DNA from: an uncultured Roseibium sp.
GTDB lineage: Bacteria; Pseudomonadota; Alphaproteobacteria; Rhizobiales; Stappiaceae
Direction of reading: 5' to 3'
NCBI RefSeq assembly: GCF_947499295.1
Contig: NZ_CANMNP010000013.1
Span: 124,001-188,000, forward strand
DNA length: 64,000 bases
The notes beneath the pieces are model-generated. The model ran no database searches. It was not told the DNA's origin and saw nothing but the letters and a program-made list of their open reading frames with translations. Position 1 is the first letter of the stretch. Every line of letters begins with the position of its first letter. Positions 50,254 to 59,232 of this stretch are shown in pieces. Made by a program: the position numbers and the translations under genes.

Positions 50254-53200
50254 AACTCCGTCTACATCACATTGGGAATTACCGTCATTCTGGTGCTGGT
50301 TACCGCACTGGTCGGGCCGTTTTTTGTCGACTGGACCAACTACCGGTCCACCTTCGAGACCTACGCAGAGCGTGCATTGGGACACAGGGTGACGGTGCTT
50401 GGCGAAGCGGATCTGCGTTTGCTTCCAGCACCGTCCATCAGCTTTTCCGATGTTCGCGTCGGCGAGGCCGAAGATCCGCTTCTTGTTGTGTCGCAATTCA
50501 ATGTTCGGATCGAGTTGCCACCGCTTCTGAAAGGCGAGATCCGGGTTCTGGATATGGAACTCGACCGCCCGCACCTGTCGCTCTCTCTTGATGAAGGCGG
50601 GCGACTGGACTGGTTGACGGCAATCACTTCCAGCGGGGCCCTGTCCAAACTGCCGCCTGAAGACATCGCCTTCGAAAAGGTGACTGTGCGTGACGGTGCT
50701 CTCTCGATTATTGATGCCCGTTCCGGAGCAATCCACAGGATCGACAATGGCAATCTTGCTGTTAGTGCCCGCTCATTGGCGGGTCCTTTCAAGGCGGCGG
50801 GAAGTCTTTCGATCAACGGCGCGCCATACAATATCAGCCTTGCCACAGGCCGTGCCCAGCAAGACACGGGCCTGCGGATCAAGGGTGAAGTAACACCAAC
50901 AAATCGTCCGGTGAATTTTTCTTTCGACGGAATGCTCAACGAGGTGGATGCTGCTCCTGCCTTTGGCGGCAGCTTCAATATCGCATCGGTTCCGATAGAG
51001 GAAAACGACCGGAATATCTGGCAGGCTGAAGGCGAATTCACCGCTGACATTGCCGAAGTTGCAATTCCAGCATTTGAATTCCGGTATGGTCCCGAAGACA
51101 ATCGCCTTGGCATGACTGGCAGTGCCGACCTTGTCTATGCGGGCGACAAACGTTTTGAGGTGCGCACCAAGTCCAAGCAGGTAGATCTTGACAGGCTGCT
51201 CGGCGGTGGACCCCAGTCTCCTGTCGAACTGGAGACTGCTAGCCGGCAATTGGTCGCAGCGCTGCGTGCTGTGCCGCTTCCCCCGATCGACGGTGCCCTT
51301 TCGATGGATGTGCCGGCAGTTGTGGCCGGTGGCGGCATCATCCAAAACGTACGTCTTGATCTTGAAACCATGTTGGGTGGCTGGCGCGTTGCCCGTCTGG
51401 CAGGGCGCTTGCCGGGCCGCACCTTGGTGGCGACACAGGGTGACCTTGGTCTCGATCCCGAGCTGACCTATCGCGGCGCTGTTTCTGTAAGCTCCGAGCA
51501 GCCGGGTGCATTTTTGAGCTGGTGGCGCCAAAGAGATACCGGCGTGACAGCAATTGATCCCGTCTCGCTGGAGGGGCGTTTGAACCTGGTTCCGGAAGGA
51601 GCCGCATTGGACAATCTCAGGCTGACGCTTTCGGGTTCCGAAGCACGGGGTGGCCTCGCCTATCGGAAACCCAGAAGTGGTAATTCGGTGTTCTCCCTCA
51701 GTCTCGATGCTGAACGGCTCGACCTGGACCAGATTGAAAGTCTGGCGGCTCTCGTGCGCCCGGAACGCGACGCCTCGGGCAAAACGGAAGACCCGGAAGG
51801 TCTGGACGTTTCCGTAAGGCTGCGAGCCAAGGAAGTGGTCGCACGTGGTGTCGAGGGTGAAGGCGTTGCCTTGGAAGCAGAGTATTCCGATGGCGGTGTC
51901 CGGATTGACAGGTTGTTTGCCGACGATCTGGCAGGGGCCCGCTTCGATGTGGAAGGTCGGATTGATAATCTGTTTTCCGCTCCGGATGGCACTGTCACCG
52001 GCACGCTCGATGCGCGCGACCTGTCAGGCCTCGTTGCCCTGACCGGGAGCCTTTTTCCCGATACGGCCTTTGCAGAACGGCTTGAAAAAGCTGCTGGTAG
52101 TCTGGTTCCGGCGAAGTTCGATGGTGAACTTAAGGCAGCCGCGGCAGGGGAAGGGACGGAAATGACCCTGCGCCTTGAAGGTGCGGCAGGAGGTGCGGAG
52201 ACCACAGTTGAGGCAGCGTTGAAAGGTAGGGTCGACAATTGGCAGAACGCAGAAGTCAATCTATCCGTTGCCATGCTCGGCCCCGATGGAAGCAAGTTGC
52301 TCCAGCAGCTGGGTTTCGACATCATTCCAGTTGAAACCAGCGGCACCGGGCAACTGTCACTGAGTGCCAAGGGTGTTCCGGAAGAAGGCCTTAATGTCGA
52401 TGTCGTTGCACAGGTTGGTACTTCAGAATTAATTTCTGAAGGCTCTGTAACATTGAAGAAGGAAACCGATCCTGACTTCCGCTTCCGGGTCGGCGCGAAA
52501 ACGTCGGATCTGGCGCCGCTTGCGCTGATGGCCGGGCGCGTGCTGCCGATCATGACAGGAACAATTCCAGCGGAATTGGAATTCGAAATTGAAGGTGTTG
52601 GGACAGCTCTTGCGCTGACCAAAGCCGCAGGAACAATCGGTGAAACACGGTTTGAGGGGCGGCTTGAAGGTGATATGGAGCCCGCGCCGGGTGAAAGGAA
52701 CCGACGGTTTACCGGTGAACTTACGCTCAACCAGGTTGATCTTCGCAATCTGAGTGAACTTGTTCTTGGACCGGATCAATGGTTCTCCGCCGGAGATGGG
52801 TCGAGTATCTGGCCGACTGCTCCATTCGGTGCCCCCTTGCTTGATGGGTTTGACCTTACGCTTGGCCTCCAGGCTGATCGAATGATCATTGACGAAACAC
52901 TCGAGATTTCCAATCCGAATGCCGAACTCAGACTGACCCCAGTGATGATGCGTCTTGACGGTTTGAATGGTGTTTTTGCAGGAGGGGCTCTGACCAGCAG
53001 CCTTTCGTTGCGCAGATCCGAGGCCGAAGCCGCGATTTCGGGACGGCTGAAGCTCGACAACGGCGACTTGCGGCAGGTTGTCTGGCGGCCGGGTGACCGG
53101 GCAGTGGCTTCTGGAACGCTTGATCTCTTTCTGGAATTCGAAGGGGCGGGACGTTCCATTTCCGCGATTGTTACGGGTCTGAGCGGTGGCGGCACGTTTG

Positions 53201-54069
53201 CGCTTGAAGAGGGCGACTTCCGCAGCCTGAGCCCGCAAGCTTTTCCGCTCGTGACGCGCGCTGTCGATGCCGGACTGGATCTGCAGGACGATAGGATACG
53301 GGAGGTATTCGTAAGCCATATGTCCGCCGGAAACCTTCCATTCGAACGCGTCGATGGCACATTGACGCTTGTCGGCGGCAGACTGAGTGCACGAAATGTA
53401 GTTGTGGATTCGCAGCGCGCAGAAATATTCGGATCTGCGGAAGTTGATCTTGGAACGAACGAACTGGACGCGGACTTTTCAGTGAAGGTCGACCCGGGTG
53501 AGAATGCAGTGACAGGAGCTGAGCCACAGGTTGGTCTGTTGTTTGAGGGAGCGCTGGATGCGCCGTCCCGGCGTGTCGATATTGCACCTTTTACCGCCTA
53601 TCTGACTTTGAGAGCGTTTGAGCAGGAAGTTGAGAGGGTCGAAAAGCTCCAGGCGGAAATCATGGAGCGTGACCGGCTTGTTCGAGAGTTGAAGCAGCAA
53701 AGAGAAGCGCAAGCGAGACGCGAAAGACTGGCGGCTGAAGCGGCTGCTCTTGCAGCCGAAGAAGAAAGATTGCGCCTGGAAGGGGAACAATCCGGTGGTG
53801 CGGGTCAGGACAACTCAGCAGCTCCGCAGGAAGCTGCCCCTGTGCCGAGCAGACAAAGCAATGCAGCTCCGCCGTCGGAGGCCCAAGAGCCGTTCGCCGA
53901 GCGCATCCGGGCCGTGTTGGGCTCCGATGCTTTGGCACCGTCACCGCCGGCTTCAGCGCCCGCTGCCAAGCCGACAAACACTCTGCCGCCGCTCGATCCT
54001 CCGATTTCCATTGAGGATCTGATAACACGTGATGTCGGTGCGCCACTTGTTCTTCCCGGCGCACGCTAA
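50251..54069 (+). CDS. AsmA-family inner-membrane/periplasmic protein
   Basis: A very large AsmA-like protein (about 1,272 residues). The first residues (LNSVYITLGITVILVLVTALVGPFFVDW) form one membrane helix; the long periplasmic part is rich in beta-strand repeats such as RLDWLTAITSSGA, then the AsmA C-terminal domain (RISAIVTGLSGGGTFALEEG, VDAGLDLQDDRI). The last 170 residues are a coiled coil followed by a proline/alanine-rich tail. AsmA-like proteins are implicated in moving phospholipids to the outer membrane. The initiation codon appears to be CTG at 50251 rather than TTG at 50272. The gene is convergent with a small minus-strand gene, seven bases apart. Confidence 0.92.
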   Translation: MNSVYITLGITVILVLVTALVGPFFVDWTNYRSTFETYAERALGHRVTVLGEADLRLLPAPSISFSDVRVGEAEDPLLVVSQFNVRIELPPLLKGEIRVLDMELDRPHLSLSLDEGGRLDWLTAITSSGALSKLPPEDIAFEKVTVRDGALSIIDARSGAIHRIDNGNLAVSARSLAGPFKAAGSLSINGAPYNISLATGRAQQDTGLRIKGEVTPTNRPVNFSFDGMLNEVDAAPAFGGSFNIASVPIEENDRNIWQAEGEFTADIAEVAIPAFEFRYGPEDNRLGMTGSADLVYAGDKRFEVRTKSKQVDLDRLLGGGPQSPVELETASRQLVAALRAVPLPPIDGALSMDVPAVVAGGGIIQNVRLDLETMLGGWRVARLAGRLPGRTLVATQGDLGLDPELTYRGAVSVSSEQPGAFLSWWRQRDTGVTAIDPVSLEGRLNLVPEGAALDNLRLTLSGSEARGGLAYRKPRSGNSVFSLSLDAERLDLDQIESLAALVRPERDASGKTEDPEGLDVSVRLRAKEVVARGVEGEGVALEAEYSDGGVRIDRLFADDLAGARFDVEGRIDNLFSAPDGTVTGTLDARDLSGLVALTGSLFPDTAFAERLEKAAGSLVPAKFDGELKAAAAGEGTEMTLRLEGAAGGAETTVEAALKGRVDNWQNAEVNLSVAMLGPDGSKLLQQLGFDIIPVETSGTGQLSLSAKGVPEEGLNVDVVAQVGTSELISEGSVTLKKETDPDFRFRVGAKTSDLAPLALMAGRVLPIMTGTIPAELEFEIEGVGTALALTKAAGTIGETRFEGRLEGDMEPAPGERNRRFTGELTLNQVDLRNLSELVLGPDQWFSAGDGSSIWPTAPFGAPLLDGFDLTLGLQADRMIIDETLEISNPNAELRLTPVMMRLDGLNGVFAGGALTSSLSLRRSEAEAAISGRLKLDNGDLRQVVWRPGDRAVASGTLDLFLEFEGAGRSISAIVTGLSGGGTFALEEGDFRSLSPQAFPLVTRAVDAGLDLQDDRIREVFVSHMSAGNLPFERVDGTLTLVGGRLSARNVVVDSQRAEIFGSAEVDLGTNELDADFSVKVDPGENAVTGAEPQVGLLFEGALDAPSRRVDIAPFTAYLTLRAFEQEVERVEKLQAEIMERDRLVRELKQQREAQARRERLAAEAAALAAEEERLRLEGEQSGGAGQDNSAAPQEAAPVPSRQSNAAPPSEAQEPFAERIRAVLGSDALAPSPPASAPAAKPTNTLPPLDPPISIEDLITRDVGAPLVLPGAR

Positions 54070-54076
54070 AACGGTT

Positions 54077-54295
54077 CTAATCTACTGCTGATCGGATCTG
54101 TTTCAGCACCCAGACCCTGACTGCTGAGGACAGCGGGTCATCGGGATCGCGATTGTCGTCTATTTCAGCGATAAGTCCTGCAAGCGAACGTTTTTCGGAA
54201 TGTGTCCGCTCGTCCACCACTTCCCAGAACTCGGGCTCCAGCGCCAGACTGGTGCGGTGTCCATGCAGGGTGAGGGAGCGTTTGAGCAATGCCAT
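54077..54295 (-). CDS. ribbon-helix-helix domain-containing protein
   Basis: A 72-residue protein. KRSLTLHGHRTSLALEPEFWEVVDE is the characteristic RHH_4-type sequence of alphaproteobacteria, with a beta-strand DNA-reading region followed by two helices. The DNA target is unknown. The ATG at 54295 is chosen; a TTG at 54304 that overlaps the DUF4169 stop would couple the two. It is the last gene of the sspB-DUF4169-RHH run. Confidence 0.85.
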   Translation of the reverse strand: MALLKRSLTLHGHRTSLALEPEFWEVVDERTHSEKRSLAGLIAEIDDNRDPDDPLSSAVRVWVLKQIRSAVD

Positions 54296-54300
54296 GCTGT

Positions 54301-54510
54301 TCAAACGTCAAGGTCCTCGTCAGGAGGCTTCGCACCTTCCAAACGATGGCCTTCTAACTTTGTCTCGAGATCTTCTCGGCGCTGCCTGGCAGCGTCTCGC
54401 TCTGCCTTGGATCGGCCGAACTTGCGCCGATTGTCTTCGGCTGCTTTGTCTTTGTCCTGCCGACTTTTCTGTTTGCGCGCCATACGCAGATTGATGATCT
54501 CTGCGCTCAT
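54301..54510 (-). CDS. DUF4169 family protein
   Basis: A 69-residue, highly charged protein matching the DUF4169 pattern: NLRMARKQKSRQDKDKAAEDNRRKFGRSKAER, then GHRLEGAK. The function is unknown. It lies 17 bases downstream of sspB and overlaps or abuts the RHH gene, an arrangement typical of Hyphomicrobiales. Confidence 0.85.
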   Translation of the reverse strand: MSAEIINLRMARKQKSRQDKDKAAEDNRRKFGRSKAERDAARQRREDLETKLEGHRLEGAKPPDEDLDV

Positions 54511-54527
54511 AAGTCGGGCTCCGAAAA

Positions 54528-55097
54528 TCAGGTCTTCTTACGGAAAGCATCCAGCGAAACGACTTCCCCACCACCATCGCCAGACGGGATGGCAACCGGT
54601 TTGTCATCGCTGACGCCGTCCTGCGTGGCAGCTTCAATCGAACTTGGATCAGGCTTTTCTTGGCTGTCTTCGTGTTCCTGTTCAACCTTGGCCAGTTCCT
54701 CGACCGCTTCCAGCAATTCTTCAGGAAGCTCTTCTGCTGTCTTTCCAGGATCGAATTCAAGCGCGAATTGAACGGATGGGTCGAAAAAGCCCTTGATGGC
54801 CGAAAACGGCACCAGGAGTTTTTCTGCGACACCGCCAAAGGAGAGGCCGACTTCGAACGCATGTTCGCCAATTGCCAGATCCCAGAACTGGTGTTGAAGC
54901 ACAATCGTCATTTCCTGCGGATAGCGTTCTTTGAGCCGTTGGGAAATTCGAACGCCTGGCGCGTTGGTGTCGAAGGCGATGTAAAAATGATGTTCCCCGG
55001 GCAGGCCGGTGCGTCCGACTTCAGCCAGTATCTTTTTGACAGCGCTGCGGAGCGCGTCCTGGATCAAAATGTCGTATCGCAGTAGGTCTTCAGACAT
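54528..55097 (-). CDS. sspB: ClpXP adaptor protein SspB (alpha type)
   Basis: A 189-residue adaptor that binds the tmRNA-encoded degradation tag and delivers tagged proteins to ClpXP. The N-terminal substrate-binding domain (LLRYDILIQDALRSAVKKIL, HHFYIAFDT, YPQEMTIVLQHQFWDL, FEVGLSFGG) is a good alpha-type SspB. A flexible acidic linker and a C-terminal ClpX-binding (XB) motif, VVSLDAFRKK, end the protein. The start at 55097 is preferred over 55142. The tmRNA gene lies directly upstream on the same strand. Confidence 0.95.
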   Translation of the reverse strand: MSEDLLRYDILIQDALRSAVKKILAEVGRTGLPGEHHFYIAFDTNAPGVRISQRLKERYPQEMTIVLQHQFWDLAIGEHAFEVGLSFGGVAEKLLVPFSAIKGFFDPSVQFALEFDPGKTAEELPEELLEAVEELAKVEQEHEDSQEKPDPSSIEAATQDGVSDDKPVAIPSGDGGGEVVSLDAFRKKT

Positions 55098-55262
55098 CAG
55101 TTTTCGTCGAATCTCGCTGGAAATATCATCTATCAGCAGCACTTTGACGGTCCGAGATCAAAAAGAAAAGGCTCTTTTCAAAGTGAACCCAGATTAATCC
55201 GCCATTCCCGATAATGTTATCAGGCTTCGCCATCGAAGGCAGTTCAATCAATCAACAAAGTT

Positions 55263-55301
55263 GGAAAAATCAAGTGGAGGCTTCTGTTGCCAGGTGCCTC
55301 C
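55263..55301 (-). terminator. intrinsic terminator at the 3' end of ssrA
   Basis: On the minus strand GGAGGC (55301-55296) pairs with GCCTCC (55281-55276) across a 14-base loop, then the sequence runs through TTGATTTTT. It lies downstream of the tag-coding region of the tmRNA. Confidence 0.75.
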
Positions 55302-55605
55302 GAACCCCGCCTACCGGTGCTAATCCAGCAGGGCTTTAAAGGACTACTGGAACTGCATTACGCAGCGACAGCGTTGTCCATAGCATAGTTGTCGTTTGCA
55401 ACTATTAAGACAGCCCGATAACGGTGGTACAATGCCGAGCAAAAGCACAGTCTTTACGCCCTCGTCGATCCTATTTCGCCCCCGCCGAAACCCATGAGAT
55501 ATCAGAGTTTTAAGCCTCATGAGCTTGGGTGGAGGCGCCGGGTACCGCCCCCGGGTCCGATAGGTTTATTGCACTGACAGTTTATTGCCGTAGCTGGCGA
55601 ACCAG
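55276..55605 (-). ncRNA. ssrA: transfer-messenger RNA, circularly permuted two-piece form
   Basis: tmRNA rescues stalled ribosomes and tags the products for proteolysis. The permuted order is readable on the minus strand: the acceptor piece, ending CGCCTCC-ACC at 55537-55528, lies upstream of the coding piece, which begins GGGGGCGAAATAGGATCGAC at 55483. GGGGGCG and CGCCTCC pair to a 7-bp acceptor stem with G3-U70, the alanine identity pair. The genome encodes ACCC, so the final A must be added. The tag reading frame (55399-55358) encodes ANDNYAMDNAVAA then TAA. The 5' end near 55605 is inferred from a TATATC box at 55618-55613 and is approximate. Confidence 0.93.
55358..55399 (-). other. tmRNA proteolysis-tag reading frame
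   Basis: Thirteen codons (GCA AAC GAC AAC TAT GCT, then ATG GAC AAC GCT GTC GCT GCG) and TAA. With the alanine carried by tmRNA the appended tag is AANDNYAMDNAVAA. The N-terminal ANDN part matches SspB-binding tags of related bacteria and the terminal AVAA matches the ClpX recognition end. Confidence 0.92.
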
Positions 55606-55792
55606 CACTCCTGATATAAGGGCTCCGGTCCTGAAATGAAAGGGTTTTCGCCGGTTTGAAACCGCTTTGCCGGGAAAGCTCATCCACAGATTGACCGGGA
55701 ATTGGGGAAAGTCGGACCCAAGGGGTGCGATTTCCTGAGAATCTGCCAAGTTAGCGCTGACCAGCTGAATTTTGGATATCGAGGGCCGGGCT

Positions 55793-56587
55793 TTGCAGGA
55801 ATATCACGATCTCTTGGCGAAAATCCTGGAAGAAGGTGCTGACCGTGGTGATCGAACCGGAACCGGCACGCGTTCGATTTTCGGATATCAAATGCGCTTC
55901 GATCTCTCGCGGGGCTTTCCTCTGGTTACCACCAAGAAGCTGCATTTGAGATCGATTATTCACGAGCTGCTCTGGTTTCTGGCAGGCGATACAAACATAC
56001 GTTATCTGAAAGAAAACGGCGTAAAGATCTGGGATGACTGGGCGGACGAAAACGGTGAGCTCGGTCCGGTTTATGGCTATCAGTGGCGTTCCTGGCCAGC
56101 CCCTGACGGACGTTCAATCGACCAGATTGCCAATCTGCTGACCATGATCCGCACCAATCCGGAGAGCCGTCGTCTGATCGTGTCAGCCTGGAATCCGGCA
56201 CTCGTCGATGAAATGGCGTTGCCGCCGTGTCACTCGCTGTTTCAGTTCTATGTCGCAGACGGCAAGCTCTCCTGCCAGCTCTATCAGCGCTCGGCGGATG
56301 TTTTCCTCGGCGTGCCGTTCAACATCGCGTCTTATGCGTTGCTCACCATGATGGTGGCTCAAGTCACCGGACTGAAGCCGGGTGACTTCGTGCATACATT
56401 CGGTGACGCGCATCTTTACTCAAATCATTTTGATCAGGCGCGGGAGCAGTTGACGCGGTCACCGCGGGCGTTGCCAGACATGAAGATCAATCCAGACGTT
56501 ACAGATCTTTTTGCATTCAAGTTCGACGATTTCGAACTTACAGGCTATGATCCGCATCCACATATTGCGGCGCCGATCGCGGTTTAG
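55793..56587 (+). CDS. thyA: thymidylate synthase ThyA
   Basis: Converts dUMP to dTMP using methylene-tetrahydrofolate. From TTG 55793 the protein is 264 residues, the same length as the E. coli enzyme, and begins [41 protein letters not shown], the catalytic-cysteine region [36 protein letters not shown] and GYDPHPHI are intact. GAGGG lies seven bases before the TTG; a second TTG at 55772 would add seven residues. DHFR, which regenerates the folate used here, is encoded 5 kb away. Confidence 0.96.
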   Translation: MQEYHDLLAKILEEGADRGDRTGTGTRSIFGYQMRFDLSRGFPLVTTKKLHLRSIIHELLWFLAGDTNIRYLKENGVKIWDDWADENGELGPVYGYQWRSWPAPDGRSIDQIANLLTMIRTNPESRRLIVSAWNPALVDEMALPPCHSLFQFYVADGKLSCQLYQRSADVFLGVPFNIASYALLTMMVAQVTGLKPGDFVHTFGDAHLYSNHFDQAREQLTRSPRALPDMKINPDVTDLFAFKFDDFELTGYDPHPHIAAPIAV

Positions 56588-56599
56588 TCCTGAGCAAGC

Positions 56600-57985
56600 T
56601 CAGGTCACTTCAAACCAGGTCATCATGCCAGAGGCCGCATGGCCGAGCATGTGGCAGTGGATCAGCCATTTACCCGGATTGTCGGCAACGAATGCGATCT
56701 TCACCCGTTCCTGTGGATCGCTAGTAAACGTGTCCCGCCAGTCCTGATGTTCCAGTTGTTTGCCGCTGCGCTCAAGCACCCTGAAGTGGTGCCCGTGAAT
56801 ATGCATGGCATGGGGAAAGCCGGTTTCATTCAAGCTGTCCAACACGACCGTCTGACCGCGTTTGGCGGTGAACATTGGCCGCTCCGGCATGCCCGCCGTG
56901 TCGTTGAGTGTCCAGAAAAGTCCTTTGGACATCATTTGCCGAAGATCGTCTTCGGAGCGTGTGCGCATCAGAGCCCGCATGCCGCCCATCGCGCCGCCTG
57001 CCATATCAAGCGGCAACTGTAGTGCGTTTTCCATATCAGGTTCAGGCAAGGCGTTCTTGGGTGGCAGTTTGAGATCTGCCGAACTTGGATTGGCGTCTTC
57101 AACGATGAAATTTGCGAAAGTGAAAGCTTGTCCCGTCATCATTTCGAATGGAATTGTGCCGCTCGCCTCAGGCTTCATGACCAGATCCATTCGCTGTGCG
57201 GGAGACAATTGCACAAGGTCGTCAATACTTCTCTGGGCATCGAATAACTGCCCATCGAGCCCAATCAATCGGGCGCCGAACCGGGCAGGGGCGAGGTCCA
57301 GGATACGGGATGCGGAGCTGTTGATCAGCCTCAACCGGTGCCAATGTCCCTTCTTCAATCGGATGTCTGGAAGCGAGTTCCCGTTAACGGTCAACCAATT
57401 GCCGAGCCGCCCGGCATGAGAAAAATCGTGTCGAGCTCCAAAACTGTTGGTGTCGAGGCGGCCGTCTTCATCCAGCCGCCAGTCGCTTAGCATCATCGTG
57501 ATGTCACAGTCGGGATCAAAGGCGGGAGTGTCGTCTTCGACGATAAGCGGTCCGGCAAGACCGCGCGGTACCTGGTTCCAGCTCATGTTGTGGGCGTGAT
57601 ACCAGTAGGTACCTGTATCTGGAACCACGAAGTCGTAGTCGAAGCTATCGCCCGGAGCGACGGCGGCTTGCGTCAAACCCGCGACGCCATCCATGGCGTT
57701 GTCGATACGGATGCCGTGCCAGTGAACCGAAGTTGGCGTATCCAATTTGTTGATGAAACGCACTTTCACACGTTCGCCGCGCTTGACCCGTATTTCGGGA
57801 CCGGGAAGACGGCCGTTGTAGAGCCAAAGTTCGGAAAGTTCGCCGTCTTCGCCAAAAAGGCGCTGGCTGCCCTTTGCTGCTGTCAGCTCGAAATACTCTC
57901 CCTGCGGTGCGGCAAGCGCAAAACGTGGCAATAGTGCCGCCGTGGCTCCGGCAAGTGAGGCATTTAGGAAAGTTCTGCGATCCAC
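56600..57985 (-). CDS. periplasmic multicopper oxidase
   Basis: A 461-residue three-cupredoxin-domain oxidase. The four copper motifs are seen: SVHWHGIRID, YWYHAHNMSWNQ, GFPHAMHIHGHHFRV and LIHCHMLGHAASGMMTWFEV; the last provides the type 1 copper ligands with an axial methionine. The N terminus begins GTG-DRRTFLNASLAGATAALLP, a twin-arginine signal, consistent with export of a folded copper protein. GTG 57985 has GGAGA nine bases upstream, which favours it over the longer 58072 start. It may oxidise Cu(I) or phenolics. It is convergent with thyA. Confidence 0.92.
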   Translation of the reverse strand: MDRRTFLNASLAGATAALLPRFALAAPQGEYFELTAAKGSQRLFGEDGELSELWLYNGRLPGPEIRVKRGERVKVRFINKLDTPTSVHWHGIRIDNAMDGVAGLTQAAVAPGDSFDYDFVVPDTGTYWYHAHNMSWNQVPRGLAGPLIVEDDTPAFDPDCDITMMLSDWRLDEDGRLDTNSFGARHDFSHAGRLGNWLTVNGNSLPDIRLKKGHWHRLRLINSSASRILDLAPARFGARLIGLDGQLFDAQRSIDDLVQLSPAQRMDLVMKPEASGTIPFEMMTGQAFTFANFIVEDANPSSADLKLPPKNALPEPDMENALQLPLDMAGGAMGGMRALMRTRSEDDLRQMMSKGLFWTLNDTAGMPERPMFTAKRGQTVVLDSLNETGFPHAMHIHGHHFRVLERSGKQLEHQDWRDTFTSDPQERVKIAFVADNPGKWLIHCHMLGHAASGMMTWFEVT

Positions 57986-58156
57986 TTTTCTTGTTCTCCG
58001 AATGGACTGGTTCCGCCAGCTACTTGAAACAATGGTGGCTCCAGCGAGTGGAAGGTCAAGATGAAGTTCCATGCGCTGTTGCAGGTGTCACAGAATGCTC
58101 GCTTTTCGGACCGAAACTCCTCGTTCCCAAATAGTTTTTTCCAAGGGATTTCAAAA

Positions 58157-59230
58157 ATGGATTTTAAGAACGGTCTTTCTTTGTCGCCCCACGCGCTGAT
58201 TGCGGAAGAGCGCGGCCTTGACCCGATGATCGGACGAAAACTGCAGGCCGGCGAAGAGGCAGGTTTGTTGCCATTCTTGCATTGTGTGCTTGCAGAAAGG
58301 GGCGGTCAGACAATCCTGGAAAGCTACGGCAGGGGTTTGGACGAAAACTGGGGCCGGCCTCTCGGCGAGGTCGCATTCGACGCCGGTACGCTTCACGATC
58401 TGAGATCCGTCTCGAAAAGCGTCGTCAGCCTGCTTTACGGCGTCGCCCTGGAAAGAGGGGACGTGCCGCGCTTGGATACGCCGATACTGGACTTGTTCCC
58501 AGACTATCAAGACCTTGCGCAGCACCCTGAGCGAAAGCTGCGCACCATCGAACATGCTTTCACCATGACGCTTGGAATGGAGTGGGACGAAACACGTCCC
58601 TATACAGACCCGGAGAACAGCGAGATTGCTATGGAAATGGCGCCGGACCGGTTTCGTTATGTTCTCGAGCGGCCGCTCGTGGAGGAGCCGGGAAGGCACT
58701 GGGTCTATAGTGGCGGCGCAACCGCATTGATCGGTGAAATTCTGAAGCGGGGAACAGGCAAGACTTTGCCTGAATTTGCCAATGAAACTCTGTTCAGGCC
58801 ACTCGGCATCAACCGGTTCGAATGGAATGCGGGCAAGGACGGCACGCATTCTCCTGCCTCCGGACTGCGGCTCACGGCGCCCGATCTCCTGAAAATCGGA
58901 CGGATGGTGCTCAATAACGGTGTTTACGAGGGCCACCGTGTCATCCCGGAAGCCTGGCTGAGTGCTTCACTGCGTCCGGTCGTGGCGACGGGCGAAGGGC
59001 TGGACTATGGGTACTTCTGGTTCTGCGGGCAGGCGCCGGTCACGGCACTAGGTGGTCCAACGCCTTGGTTTGCCGGTTTCGGCAATGGCGGTCAGCGCTT
59101 GTTCCTCTGCCCGAAAGCAGACATTGCCGCGGTCGTCTTTTCAGGAAACTACAACAACTGGATGGCATGGATTCCGCCCACGCGTGTGTGGAGCGAGATC
59201 ATACTCGCCAACTTCCGGAACGCTTCGTGA
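58157..59230 (+). CDS. serine hydrolase of the beta-lactamase class C / PBP-like family
   Basis: A 357-residue protein. The catalytic S-x-x-K is SVSKSVVSLLYG, and the Y-x-N-like motif is WVYSGGATALIGEIL. The remainder (LEWNAG, GLRLTAPDLLKIGRM) fits the esterase/beta-lactamase-like group (PF00144). No signal peptide is visible, so it is probably a cytoplasmic esterase or amidase rather than a true beta-lactamase. ATG 58157 follows AAGGGA. It is divergent from the multicopper oxidase and its stop is two bases from that of the convergent GH1 gene. Confidence 0.88.
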   Translation: MDFKNGLSLSPHALIAEERGLDPMIGRKLQAGEEAGLLPFLHCVLAERGGQTILESYGRGLDENWGRPLGEVAFDAGTLHDLRSVSKSVVSLLYGVALERGDVPRLDTPILDLFPDYQDLAQHPERKLRTIEHAFTMTLGMEWDETRPYTDPENSEIAMEMAPDRFRYVLERPLVEEPGRHWVYSGGATALIGEILKRGTGKTLPEFANETLFRPLGINRFEWNAGKDGTHSPASGLRLTAPDLLKIGRMVLNNGVYEGHRVIPEAWLSASLRPVVATGEGLDYGYFWFCGQAPVTALGGPTPWFAGFGNGGQRLFLCPKADIAAVVFSGNYNNWMAWIPPTRVWSEIILANFRNAS

Positions 59231-59232
59231 AA

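Noticed and set aside
51660..52748. Open frame of 362 codons, Ser/Pro/Arg rich, minus strand
   Set aside because: It is antisense to the AsmA-family gene, and its composition is typical of a shadow frame.
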